A DNA stretch of 64,000 nucleotides from Marinifilum flexuosum (GCF_003610555.1 NZ_RAPQ01000009.1:744001-808000); one strand, 5' to 3'. Shown: positions 53,315 to 61,604, counted from the first letter of the stretch. Program-made: numbers and translations. The notes: generated by a model from the letters alone, not told the origin.

Positions 53315-54328
53315 ATGGCACAACTATTAGAAAATTATTCTCTAAAAAAACACAATACATTCGGCATTGAGGCAAAGGCCAAATATTTCTTCGAATTCGA
53401 AACCGAAGCAGAAATACAGGATTTCCTTAAGAAGAATGATATCATAGATACCCAATACATTATTTTAGGAGGTGGTAGCAACCTTCTCTTTACAGAAGAT
53501 TTTGATGGCTTGGTGCTTCATCCAAACATCACGGGCATTGAACTTCTTGATGAAGATGAAGACTCTGTCTTGTTGCGCGTAGGTTGTAACGAAGAGTGGG
53601 ATGAATTTGTTGAATGGGCAGTTAACAATGACCTATATGGCATCGAGAATCTATCCTTAATTCCAGGTAAAATTGGTGCTTCTCCAGTACAAAACATCGG
53701 GGCTTATGGTGTTGAGGTAAGAGAAGTAATCGAGAATGTGGAAGCCATCTCTATCGAATCCAAAGATGCTGTGATTTTTAGCAATGCACGCTGTGAGTTC
53801 GATTACCGTAATTCCGTTTTCAAGAACGAATACAAGAATCTTTTCATCATTACTCATGTACAGTTCCGATTGAAAAAGAAATCTGATCTTAAACTTCAGT
53901 ACGGTGCAATCAGCAAAGAACTGGAAGCATACGATGAAATCAACCTGAAGAACATTCGCAAGGCAATTATTAAAATCCGAGAAAGCAAGTTGCCCGATCC
54001 TGAGGAGTTGGGGAATGCTGGTAGTTTCTTCAAAAATCCGATTGTGGATAAGGAGAAAGCCGACAAACTAAAAGCGCAATTCGAAAACATGCCAAGCTAC
54101 GAAGTAAATGATTCGGAAACCAAACTGGCTGCCGGTTGGTTAATTGAACAATGCGATTGGAAAGGCAAACGCTTTGGCGATGCGGGAGTTCACAAAGATC
54201 AGGCTTTGGTATTGGTAAACTATGGCAATGCCAATGGCAACGACATTTTGAAGCTAGCCAATGACATTCGCAAATCGGTAATGTTTAAATTTGGTGTGAA
54301 GCTGGAGATGGAGGTTAATGCCATATAA
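53315..54328 (+). CDS. murB: UDP-N-acetylenolpyruvoylglucosamine reductase (MurB)
   Basis: A 337-residue type I MurB, the FAD enzyme that reduces UDP-GlcNAc-enolpyruvate to UDP-MurNAc in peptidoglycan synthesis. FAD domain: 'HNTFGIEAKAKYFFEFE' and 'ILGGGSNLLFTEDF'. Substrate side: 'NLSLIPGKIGASPVQNIGAYGVE', 'CEFDYRNSVFK' with the type I Tyr loop, and 'GNAGSFFKNP' with the catalytic Ser. C-terminal Glu in 'GVKLEMEVNAI'. Its last codons are repeated 142 bp downstream in a duplication. An AT-rich TTAATTA repeat lies just upstream (53278-53309). Confidence 0.95.
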   Translation: MAQLLENYSLKKHNTFGIEAKAKYFFEFETEAEIQDFLKKNDIIDTQYIILGGGSNLLFTEDFDGLVLHPNITGIELLDEDEDSVLLRVGCNEEWDEFVEWAVNNDLYGIENLSLIPGKIGASPVQNIGAYGVEVREVIENVEAISIESKDAVIFSNARCEFDYRNSVFKNEYKNLFIITHVQFRLKKKSDLKLQYGAISKELEAYDEINLKNIRKAIIKIRESKLPDPEELGNAGSFFKNPIVDKEKADKLKAQFENMPSYEVNDSETKLAAGWLIEQCDWKGKRFGDAGVHKDQALVLVNYGNANGNDILKLANDIRKSVMFKFGVKLEMEVNAI

Positions 54329-54583
54329 AGGGTTCACGCAAAGAGCGCTAAGATCTTTTATTTTATAAGTCAGGGGGTGACTATGTACAAGATGTAAATT
54401 AGTCACCCCTTGACTTGTAGATTTTATTTTCCATATATGAAGTTGGAGATGAAAGTAAATGCAATATAAAGGCTTCACGAAAAGAACGCAAAGTACGATA
54501 CTTCATTAGTCCTTTTTATAAGTCAGGGGGTGACTATGTACAAGATGCAAATTAGTCACCCCTTGACTTGTAGACTTTATTTA
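54295..54583. repeat. tandem duplication of the murB 3' end with paired 50-nt hairpins
   Basis: Copy 1 (54295-54430) holds the last nine murB codons, the stop and a hairpin. Copy 2 (54437-54583) repeats it, including KLEMKVNAI and stop (copy 1: KLEMEVNAI). The hairpins at 54367-54416 and 54520-54569 each have 17-bp arms (AAGTCAGGGGGTGACTA / TAGTCACCCCTTGACTT, one G-U) and a 16-nt loop. They lie between converging murB and mltG and probably end both transcripts. Confidence 0.85.
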
Positions 54584-54588
54584 TTCCT

Positions 54589-55659
54589 CTACTTCATAAT
54601 CCTTCTTCGATTCAACTCATTCTGATATTTTCGGGCGTTGCGATTGTGTTCGCGGAGTGTGCGTGCAAAAACATGATAACCCGAAAAATCAGGGTTGGCA
54701 CAGAAATAAATATACCTGTGCTTTTCGTAGTTCAGCACCGCATTTAATCCCGAAATGGAAGCTTGACGGATTGGTCCCGGAGGCAATCCTCTGTACTTGT
54801 AGGTATTGTAAGGAGAATCTATTCTTTTGTGCTTGTTCAGTACTCTTTTGATGCTAAAATTGCCCAAAGCAAATTTCAACGTCGGATCGGCATCCAGCTT
54901 TATTCTACGATTCAATCGATTCATGTAAACCCCAGCTACGCGGGCTTTCTCATCGCTCTTAATGGTTTCCTCATCAACAATGGAAGCCAAAGTACTGACT
55001 TCTACAGGCGATAACCCAATCTTTTCAGCCTTCTTTAATCTATCGGCATTCCAGAATCTTGAATACTCTTTATACATCCTGTCCATAAAAGCACGACTAT
55101 TGGTATTCCAGTATAACTGGTAAGTATTAGGAATAAACATACCAATTACGGTTTCCGGTTTAAAGCCATATTTTGCAATCAGCTTCTCATCGCGCAAAGC
55201 GGTCAACAAGCTAACGGAATCAGCTTCTATTTGCCTGGCAATTTTCCCGGCAAAATCCTCAAGGGTTCTGGTGTTATTAAAGGTCAACTGAATAGGCACC
55301 TGCACTCCTGATCTTAGCAAATTTACCAAGTCGTTATTGCTCATTTTATCCTTAATCAAAAATCGACCAGCATGAATGTGATGTGAAAAATTCTTCTTGT
55401 CCATCACCCATTTCAAAGAGTTGGAATTTTTCAACCACTCCTGCTCTTCCAATAAAGCAATTACCTGTTCTTGATTTGCTGAACTCGGGATATACAAATA
55501 CGCAGTTGGCTCTCCTTTTAAGTCTATATTTGAGGAGAAGATTCTGGTATAAAGATTAAAGAGAATGACTCCTGCCACTATCAAGATCAACATTACTGAA
55601 ATCAGGAATATTCTTAATGTTTTAGAACGAATGTTATTCAATCGCAAAAAATTTATCAT
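54589..55659 (-). CDS. mltG: endolytic murein transglycosylase MltG
   Basis: A 356-residue inner-membrane protein: TM helix ~17-39, LysM-like/YceG N-domain (~50-130) and the catalytic YceG region. It shows 'MFIPNTYQLYWNT', 'STLASIVDEETIKSDEKARVAGVYMNRL' with the catalytic Glu cluster, 'LDADPTLKFALG', 'SPYNTYKYRGLPPGPI' and 'NYEKHRYIYFCANPDFSGYHVFARTL'. It cuts nascent glycan strands to set their length. The E. coli sequence at the active site is VEKET; here it is VDEET, and which acidic residue acts cannot be settled by eye. A TATTTTTG -7-like box sits at 55692-55699 on its strand. Confidence 0.92.
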   Translation of the reverse strand: MINFLRLNNIRSKTLRIFLISVMLILIVAGVILFNLYTRIFSSNIDLKGEPTAYLYIPSSANQEQVIALLEEQEWLKNSNSLKWVMDKKNFSHHIHAGRFLIKDKMSNNDLVNLLRSGVQVPIQLTFNNTRTLEDFAGKIARQIEADSVSLLTALRDEKLIAKYGFKPETVIGMFIPNTYQLYWNTNSRAFMDRMYKEYSRFWNADRLKKAEKIGLSPVEVSTLASIVDEETIKSDEKARVAGVYMNRLNRRIKLDADPTLKFALGNFSIKRVLNKHKRIDSPYNTYKYRGLPPGPIRQASISGLNAVLNYEKHRYIYFCANPDFSGYHVFARTLREHNRNARKYQNELNRRRIMK

Positions 55660-56201
55660 TGCTTAGGGTTTGATTATACATGCTAAGTTCGCAAAAATAA
55701 AAGAAAAATGAATCATTTTAAAAGTTTCTATTGTTAGATCTTTTTATGGCATTTCGTAAAAACAACCTTAATGCTGTCTCTACCCCAAACATACAATAGT
55801 GGTAAACCCAAAGCATTGCCTTGGATCTACATTTCACACCTTAAATACACAATTGGGAGAAGTTATAATTCTAACAACTTATCTTTAGTATCATGTAAAT
55901 CATCTTGATACTTCATTTCCAGGTTAAACCACCTCATTCTATCTTTCTCCTCAAGGAGAAAAGAACACAACTTCGATGAATTCTTCTGTTTTTGTACTAT
56001 GATTTAAAGTTCGGAGTACGAACAATGCCATCTTTGATAGCATGTAAATCACCTTTATACTTCATTTAGATACAGTTCTCTGTTTACTGCTCATTGTTAA
56101 TTGTTAATTGTTAATTGTTCACTGATAATTGTTAATTGCTCATTGTTCACTGCTAATTGATAATTGTTATATTTGAATCACACAATTTTAAACTTACACA
56201 C
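55660..56201. other. 542-bp divergent intergenic region with direct repeats
   Basis: Contains an imperfect ~38-bp direct repeat, 55881-55918 and 56030-56067 (ATCTTT...CATGTAAATCA...ATACTTCATTT), 149 bp apart. Also a small hairpin GTTCG-GAGTA-CGAAC at 56009-56023, and an AT-rich array of TTGTTAA/TAATTG words from 56091 to 56167 running into the M14 promoter. No gene seen. Confidence 0.55.
56168..56175 (+). promoter_or_regulatory. -7 element for the M14 carboxypeptidase
   Basis: TATATTTG, a perfect TAnnTTTG, 26 nt before the ATG at 56202. TTG words repeated in the upstream AT array could serve as -33 boxes at several spacings. Confidence 0.45.
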
Positions 56202-57329
56202 ATGAACATTTCATCGAATTTCGATAGTGGTAAAATAGAGGTGATTGAAGCTCTTGATCCACAAAACATTCAATTGCGAATTCCAAACGATACAAACTCA
56301 GAACACTTCCAGTGGTTCCATTTCCGCTTAACAGGAATGCAGGAACAAGCTGTAAAAATGACCATTCAGAATGCAAGCGAAGCTTCTTATCCTGAAGGAT
56401 ACCAGGAGTATTATGCGGTTGCTTCTTACGATCGTGAGTACTGGTTTAGAGTTCCAACCTTTTTCGATGGCAAAGAGTTAAGCATTGAGCATACACCAGA
56501 ATTCAACTCGGTTTACTATGCTTACTTCGCTCCTTACACTTATGAGCAGCATTTGGATTTGGTTCACAATGCTCAAATGTCGCAGGAATGTGAATTGGTA
56601 TCAATTGGTAAAACCGTTGAAGGCAAAGACATCGATATGCTAATTGTTGGTGAGCCTGATGAAAACAAAAAGAAGATTTGGGTTATTGCTCGTCAGCATC
56701 CTGGTGAAAGTATGGCAGAATGGTTCATGCAAGGCTTATTGGGCAAACTATTAGATGAAGATGATCCTGTTGCCAGAACATTGCTAAACAAAGCTGTTTT
56801 CTACATTGTTCCTAACATGAATATCGACGGTAGTATTGCCGGTAACCTTCGTGTAAACACCAAAGGATTCAACTACAACCGCGAGTGGGCAGAGCCTAGC
56901 ATCGAAGACAGTCCAGAAGTATTCCATGTTCGTAACCTAATGGATGAGTATGGTTGCGATTTGAACCTAGACATTCATGGAGATGAAGCATTGCCTTACA
57001 ACTTTATTTCTGGTATTGAAGGAATTCCTTCATTTGATGAAAGATTAAAAAATTTAACAGAAAATTTCATCGACACTTGGATGGCTACCTGTCCTGATTT
57101 TCAAGACACTCACGGCTATCCTAAGAACGAACCTGGCAAAGGAAACCTAGCAATCTGCTCAAAACACATTGGGGAACGATTTAAATGTTTATCTTTGACA
57201 ATCGAAATGCCATTTAAGGACAATAATGATTTACCAGAACCTGAATGTGGTTGGTCACCAGACCGTAGTATTTTACTAGGAGAATCAGTTCTTCAGCCAA
57301 TTATGAAGGTAGTAGATCACTTAAGATAA
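56202..57329 (+). CDS. M14-family zinc carboxypeptidase, cytosolic type
   Basis: A 375-residue enzyme from the ATG at 56202 (an in-frame TTG 45 nt earlier adds non-conserved residues). The N-terminal beta domain (~1-130, 'FDSGKIEV...IRNDTNSEHFQWFHFRLTG'-type) is typical of cytosolic carboxypeptidases. Zinc ligands H166 and E169 (RQHPGESMAEW) and H259 (LDIHGDEALPYNF); catalytic E335 (LTIEMPFKDN). No signal peptide. Eukaryotic relatives trim glutamates from tubulin; in bacteria the substrate is unknown but a C-terminal acidic peptide is plausible. Good terminator downstream. Confidence 0.9.
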   Translation: MNISSNFDSGKIEVIEALDPQNIQLRIPNDTNSEHFQWFHFRLTGMQEQAVKMTIQNASEASYPEGYQEYYAVASYDREYWFRVPTFFDGKELSIEHTPEFNSVYYAYFAPYTYEQHLDLVHNAQMSQECELVSIGKTVEGKDIDMLIVGEPDENKKKIWVIARQHPGESMAEWFMQGLLGKLLDEDDPVARTLLNKAVFYIVPNMNIDGSIAGNLRVNTKGFNYNREWAEPSIEDSPEVFHVRNLMDEYGCDLNLDIHGDEALPYNFISGIEGIPSFDERLKNLTENFIDTWMATCPDFQDTHGYPKNEPGKGNLAICSKHIGERFKCLSLTIEMPFKDNNDLPEPECGWSPDRSILLGESVLQPIMKVVDHLR

Positions 57330-57365
57330 GATATTAAAGATTATACTTCTAAGTATATTACTCGA

Positions 57366-57408
57366 AAGGCCCATACTCAAGCTTCCGTGAGCGTGGGCTT
57401 TTTTATTT
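57366..57408 (+). terminator. terminator of the M14 carboxypeptidase gene
   Basis: GCCCATACTCA pairs with TGAGCGTGGGC (two G-U) around a short loop, followed by TTTTTTATTTT. Confidence 0.82.
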
Positions 57409-57479
57409 TCCTTTATTTTGTGAGGTTGTGGCATACGTTGGCACAACGTCTAGAGAAGTAATTTTGAATTCATTAATTT

Positions 57480-58037
57480 TCAAAAATTCAATCTATTCCA
57501 AGCATCTTTTCCTGTTTTTTCATAAATCTCCTTATCAATTTTATACAGATCTATGTGTTCTTCTTCTTTTTCATACAATGGCAATTTTAACTCATCAGAT
57601 AGATATTGAGCTATCAAGATTGCATCTTCGTATTTTTTAATTTTTTCGATGTTTGTCTCAACTATTGTTTTGTCCTTCATAAAAAAGTACACCTTACAAT
57701 AAGAAATAATTCTTTTATAAGAAGGTATAGAACTTCTGCCACTAGAGTAACGAATATTTGAATAATAAGTTATTACGAGAATATTTTTCACATCAATTGG
57801 TACATTTGATCTAGAAACTTCTCTTTTTTTCATCCATCTAAAAATGTAATGAACAATCACTTTTTTCTCGTTTTCTAATTTAATTAAATCAATCTTTCTT
57901 GGTGAGAAAAAAAACAACACAACAAATGCTAAAATCCAATATTGATCAATAATGTATGCTATCAAAATTGTAAAAATCACCTCAAATAGGATTAGAAATC
58001 TATTTGGCATTACACCTTCTCTATAGTTTTTAACCAT
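57480..58037 (-). CDS. membrane-associated protein of unknown function
   Basis: A 185-residue protein with two hydrophobic helices (~12-28 'LILFEVIFTILIAYII', ~32-46 'YWILAFVVLFFFSP') and a C-terminal cytoplasmic or periplasmic domain rich in beta and charged residues ('NVPIDVKNILVITYYSNIRYSSG', 'DKTIVETNIEKIKKYEDAILIAQYLSDELKLPLYE'). The layout resembles small PH-like or DUF membrane proteins, but I cannot name a family. Its codons are markedly AT-rich and it sits next to the repeat/transposase block, so it may be accessory. A 6-bp hairpin ACGTTG-GCA-CAACGT lies at 57435-57449 downstream. Confidence 0.6.
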   Translation of the reverse strand: MVKNYREGVMPNRFLILFEVIFTILIAYIIDQYWILAFVVLFFFSPRKIDLIKLENEKKVIVHYIFRWMKKREVSRSNVPIDVKNILVITYYSNIRYSSGRSSIPSYKRIISYCKVYFFMKDKTIVETNIEKIKKYEDAILIAQYLSDELKLPLYEKEEEHIDLYKIDKEIYEKTGKDAWNRLNF

Positions 58038-58193
58038 ACATTAATTTATAAATACATTATGAAACAAACCATTTAAAATCTTGGAGAATCCTAAATGTTA
58101 CTTTCTTTTTTACATGTAACAAAATCCTAAATTTAATAATTCTATCATTGATTATCATAAATGGAAATTGATATTTTAAACTCTTTCAGAATA

Positions 58194-59084
58194 ATATTGT
58201 TTGTTCCTCCTATGATTTGCTTTGGGATAAAGAGCTTTGGTATATATCGGTGCTCTGCACCTAATTTCTTATAAACATTTTTTCTCTATAAATATTATGC
58301 AACTCTGTTGCTTGATTTACATGATTGCATGAATCTGGTACGGAGTACCTGAATATTTATGAACGATATTGTTTGTTCCTCCTATAATTTGTTCTAGGAT
58401 AACGAGCTTTAGTATATATCGGTGCGCTGCACCTAATTTCTTATAAAGATTCTTTTCTATAAATATTACGCAACTCTGTTGCTTGATTTACTTGATTGCA
58501 TGAATATGGTAAGTACCTGAATATTTATGAATGATATTGTTTGTTCCTCCTATAATTTGTTCTAGGATAACGAGCTTTGGTATATATCGGTGCGTTGCAC
58601 CTTAATTTCATGTAAACATCTTTTTCTATAAATATTACGCAACTCTGTTGCTTGATTTACATGATTGCATGAATATGGTACGGAGTACCTGAATATTTAT
58701 AGAATGATATTGTTTGCTCCGCCTATAATTTGTTCTAGGATAACGAGCTTTGGTATATATCGGTGCGCTGCACCTAATTTCTTATTAACATTCTTTTCTA
58801 TAAATATTACGCAACTCTGTTGCTTGATTTACATGATTGCATGAATCTGGTACGGAGTACCTGAATATTTATAGAATGATATTGTTTGTTCCTCCTATAA
58901 TTTGTTCTAGGATAACGAGCTTTGGCATATATCGGTGCTCTGCACCTAATTTCTTATAAACATTCTTTTCTATAAATATTACGCAACTCTGTTGCTTGAT
59001 TTACATGATTGCATGAGTATGGTACGGAGTACCTGAATATTTATAGAATGATATTGTTTGTTCCGCCTAAGGTGCAGCGCACCG
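58194..59084. repeat. ~172-bp tandem repeat array with REP-like mini-hairpins
   Basis: Five complete units starting at 58194, 58366, 58534, 58707 and 58879 (lengths 172, 168, 173, 172, 172) and a truncated sixth from 59051. Each full unit has three 13-nt hairpins with 5-bp stems and 3-nt loops: GGTGC-NNN-GCACC, GCAAC-TCT-GTTGC and GGTAC-GGA-GTACC (the last damaged in unit 2). Arms CTATAAATATT / AATATTTATAG enclose the second and third in most units. The array closes with GGTGC-AGC-GCACC, the exact reverse complement of the GCT-loop hairpin. The rest of 58038-59162 shows no gene. Confidence 0.9.
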
Positions 59085-59162
59085 TTATATAATTTTTGTC
59101 TCTTATTATTTTGATTTTAAATCAATGATCAATAATTTCAATACAATCAATATTAATTCATT

Positions 59163-59621
59163 ATGGGCGATACATACTCACAATCTTATTTCCATTTGAT
59201 TTTTGCTGTTCAAAATAGGATGGCACTCATACATAAAGACTGGAAACAAGAACTTGAAAAATATATTACAGGGATCATTCAAAATCATGGTCACAAACTT
59301 ATTGCCATAGGATCAATGCCAGATCACATTCATATTTTTATAGGATACAATCTTAATCAGAAAATTCCGGAGTTGGTGGAAATCGTTAAGACATCAAGCA
59401 ATGTTTGGATTAAAGAAAAAAGATTTACCCCCTTTAAATTTAATTGGCAAAAAGGATATGGTGCATTCTCTTATGCACATTCTCAAATTGATTCCGTTGC
59501 CCAATATGTGTTAAATCAAGAAGAACATCATATGAAAAAGTCCTTTAAGGACGAGTATTTGGAGATATTAAGGAAATTTAATGTTCCTTTTAAAGAAGAA
59601 TATCTGTTTGATTTCATTTGA
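59163..59621 (+). CDS. Y1 HUH transposase (IS200/IS605-type, REP-associated-like)
   Basis: A 152-residue single-tyrosine HUH nuclease. HUH motif H55/H57 in 'SMPDHIHIFIG'; probable nucleophile Y115 in 'SQIDSVAQYVLNQEEHH'; 'FNWQKGYGAFSYAHSQ' and the ending 'FNVPFKEEYLFDFI' match the Bacteroidota IS200-like group. These enzymes cut and join single-stranded DNA at short hairpins. No TnpB or IS200-type element boundaries were seen; instead the tandem hairpin array ends 78 bp before the ATG and related hairpins occur 1.4 kb and more downstream. That arrangement matches the RAYT/TnpA-REP domestication pattern. A 14-bp palindrome AGGATATATATCCT (59627-59640) follows the stop. Confidence 0.88.
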   Translation: MGDTYSQSYFHLIFAVQNRMALIHKDWKQELEKYITGIIQNHGHKLIAIGSMPDHIHIFIGYNLNQKIPELVEIVKTSSNVWIKEKRFTPFKFNWQKGYGAFSYAHSQIDSVAQYVLNQEEHHMKKSFKDEYLEILRKFNVPFKEEYLFDFI

Positions 59622-59726
59622 GATTTAGGATATATATCCTCCTGAAATAAAAAATTAACACCTTCATGTCTTCAGGCCCGATTCTTGTTCACTTTTTTCA
59701 TATTTTTAAACAGAAAGCAGAAAAAT

Positions 59727-60704
59727 ATGAGATTATACAAATACATACTCGGCTTAATCCTATTCTTTTCCCTTGCTTCGGCAAATGCGCAAGACCTAAG
59801 CAGAGTCGATCAGGTAGTGGGAGGATATCCTGCCAACTTTTCTTCTACCGAGGAGCTTGCTCTTAAAATTACACGCGATTTTTCAACGGATTTGGAAAAA
59901 GCAAGAGCCGCCTACACCTGGATTGCATTGCATGTTGCTTATGATACCAAAGCTTTGGGAAAGCCTCAAAGAGTGCGTTTTTCCTATCGCTCACAAGAAG
60001 AGCTGGAAGCCAAAAAGAAACAGTTCCGAGCAGATTTGGCCCTAAAAACTTTAAAAAGGCGCAAGGCTTTGTGCGAGGGTTACTCTACCCTATTTCAGAA
60101 CTTGTGTCGCCACATGAATATGGAATGTGAAATTGTTTCGGGTACTGCTCGTAGAATGATTTCCGAGATAGGTCGAGAAAACTTACCATCGAATCACGCA
60201 TGGAATGCAGTAAAAATAAATGGAAACTGGCAATTGATTGATGCCACCTGGGCTGCCGGATGGGTGGATTATTCAAAAATGAAATTCAACAAGGAATTTT
60301 CATCGGCTTACTTCGCCTCTGATCCCGATGAGTTTGCCATGAAACATCTGCCCGACGACAACAAATGGCTTCTTGCCAGTAAGATAAAAAGCAATGCCGA
60401 ATTTGCGGCTCAAGCCATGCCTTTTAAAGCCTTTTTGGGCAGAAATATTAAGCTGATTTCCCCACAAAAAGGAATGGTAAGCATTGTAAAATCTTCTGGT
60501 CTTCAATTTCTTTTGCAAAATGTACCACCCAATACCCAAGTGGCCTACCATTTTAAGAAAGAGAAGTACGGACAAAAAGTAAAGTCTGTTTCCAAAACTG
60601 ACACCTTAGGCTTTACCATTTATCCAAATTCAAAAGGAAGAGATGAACTGGTAATTTACTTTAATGGAGTGCCAGCCCTAGGGTACAAGGTACGTGTGAA
60701 GTAA
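59727..60704 (+). CDS. secreted transglutaminase-like protein
   Basis: A 325-residue protein from the ATG at 59727 (an upstream in-frame TTG would put 14 non-signal residues before the signal peptide). Signal peptide ~1-20 (ends ANAQ). Transglutaminase-core triad C116 (KALCEGYS), H157 (SNHAWNAVK) and D172 (LIDATWAAG). An N-terminal helical region (~25-90) and a C-terminal beta domain (~225-325) flank it. Bacterial relatives act as proteases or cross-linkers in the periplasm; the activity is not determinable here. Minisatellite E begins 22 nt after the stop. Confidence 0.85.
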   Translation: MRLYKYILGLILFFSLASANAQDLSRVDQVVGGYPANFSSTEELALKITRDFSTDLEKARAAYTWIALHVAYDTKALGKPQRVRFSYRSQEELEAKKKQFRADLALKTLKRRKALCEGYSTLFQNLCRHMNMECEIVSGTARRMISEIGRENLPSNHAWNAVKINGNWQLIDATWAAGWVDYSKMKFNKEFSSAYFASDPDEFAMKHLPDDNKWLLASKIKSNAEFAAQAMPFKAFLGRNIKLISPQKGMVSIVKSSGLQFLLQNVPPNTQVAYHFKKEKYGQKVKSVSKTDTLGFTIYPNSKGRDELVIYFNGVPALGYKVRVK

Positions 60705-60725
60705 GTATTTCATTTTCTATCTCTT

Positions 60726-60890
60726 GTTGGCATTAGCCAAAGGCTTGTCGTTCTTAGCCAATCACTTGTCGGCCTTAGCCAATCACTTGTCGGCCATAGC
60801 CAATGAATTGTCGGCCTTAGCCAATCACTTGTCGGCCTTAGCCAATGACGTTCCGGCTTTAGCCAATGACTTGTCACCCTTATTCTATCA
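60726..60890. repeat. 21-bp minisatellite (array E)
   Basis: About seven units at a 21-bp period with consensus TTGTCGGCCTTAGCCAATCA plus one base. Each unit keeps GGC-CTTA-GCC, and the first has TTGGC-ATTA-GCCAA. Since 21 is a multiple of three the array stays open in one frame (60724-60987, heptads of LANHLSA); I read it as non-coding. No other terminator follows the transglutaminase gene. Confidence 0.78.
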
Positions 60891-61033
60891 TTCCGCGCCT
60901 TCGGAATGCCTTAAAGCACCAGCAACTAGGCATAAACTAGTGTCAGCATTGCTTAAACTTGCAACTACAATAGGTAAAGGTGCATAGGAAGATCATTGAC
61001 GTAGATCGACGAACTTTAGAATTTTAACAACAA

Positions 61034-61207
61034 ATATTAAAGTTACGGTGCTCCGCACCTTTCTAATCTTTTAGACTATTTACCTATAAAGCTTACGCAG
61101 CTCTGCTGCTATACACATTAATAGAATTGAACATTACAAAGGTACGGAGTACCGTAATATTTGTAGATCATTTCGTAATGACACAAAGGTAGAGGTACAG
61201 CGTACCG
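61034..61207. repeat. REP/BIME-like element copy 2
   Basis: Same hairpin order as the tandem units: GGTGC-TCC-GCACC (61047-61059), GCAGC-TCT-GCTGC (61097-61109), GGTAC-GGA-GTACC (61141-61153) then AATATTTGTAG, and GGTAC-AGC-GTACC (61194-61206). CAAATATT at the left pairs with AATATTTG at the right. Confidence 0.75.
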
Positions 61208-61604
61208 ATATCTATCCGATTTGGTGTTCTATTTCATATAGTGAGAAAACAAAGAACTCCATATGGCATATAGTGAGTAACTATATAAAAAGAATTATGG
61301 GATAATTCTTTAGTTTCGGTTACTTGCTCAAGCCGCATGGCTCATCCTTTTTCCATCGATGAAAAAGGATGCAAAAAAAATCTAGGGCGTGTAAGCACAA
61401 ACTTCTTCTACTTGAAAACATTAAGTTCGGCGGGGTGATCTTCTCAATTCTTCGAAGCTTCCCCGTCTCTCTATATGTTTTCTACGGATAAGCAGCTTGT
61501 CCTTCCAATGTCCAAAAACCCACGCAAACAAATTACGATCATTCTTCAACTTACCAGCTATATAATTTTAGGTACTACACCCCTATTAATTATACAGAAC
61601 TGAA
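61208..61604. other. non-coding stretch downstream of element copy 2
   Basis: No gene recognised. It contains 'CATATAGTGAG' twice (61235-61280) and a 9-bp inverted repeat ATCCTTTTT / AAAAAGGAT (61344-61370) followed by an A-run. Probably decayed repetitive sequence. Confidence 0.4.

Noticed and set aside
58194-59084. CRISPR array
   Set aside because: Units of ~172 bp abut directly with no unique spacers, and no cas gene is near.
59163-59621. Simple complete IS200 insertion sequence
   Set aside because: No defined left and right ends around the gene; the adjacent repeats are tandem composite units and scattered elements, which fits a REP-associated transposase better.
60724-60987. 87-residue protein gene through array E
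   Set aside because: Openness follows from the 21-bp period; sister arrays with other periods are plainly non-coding.
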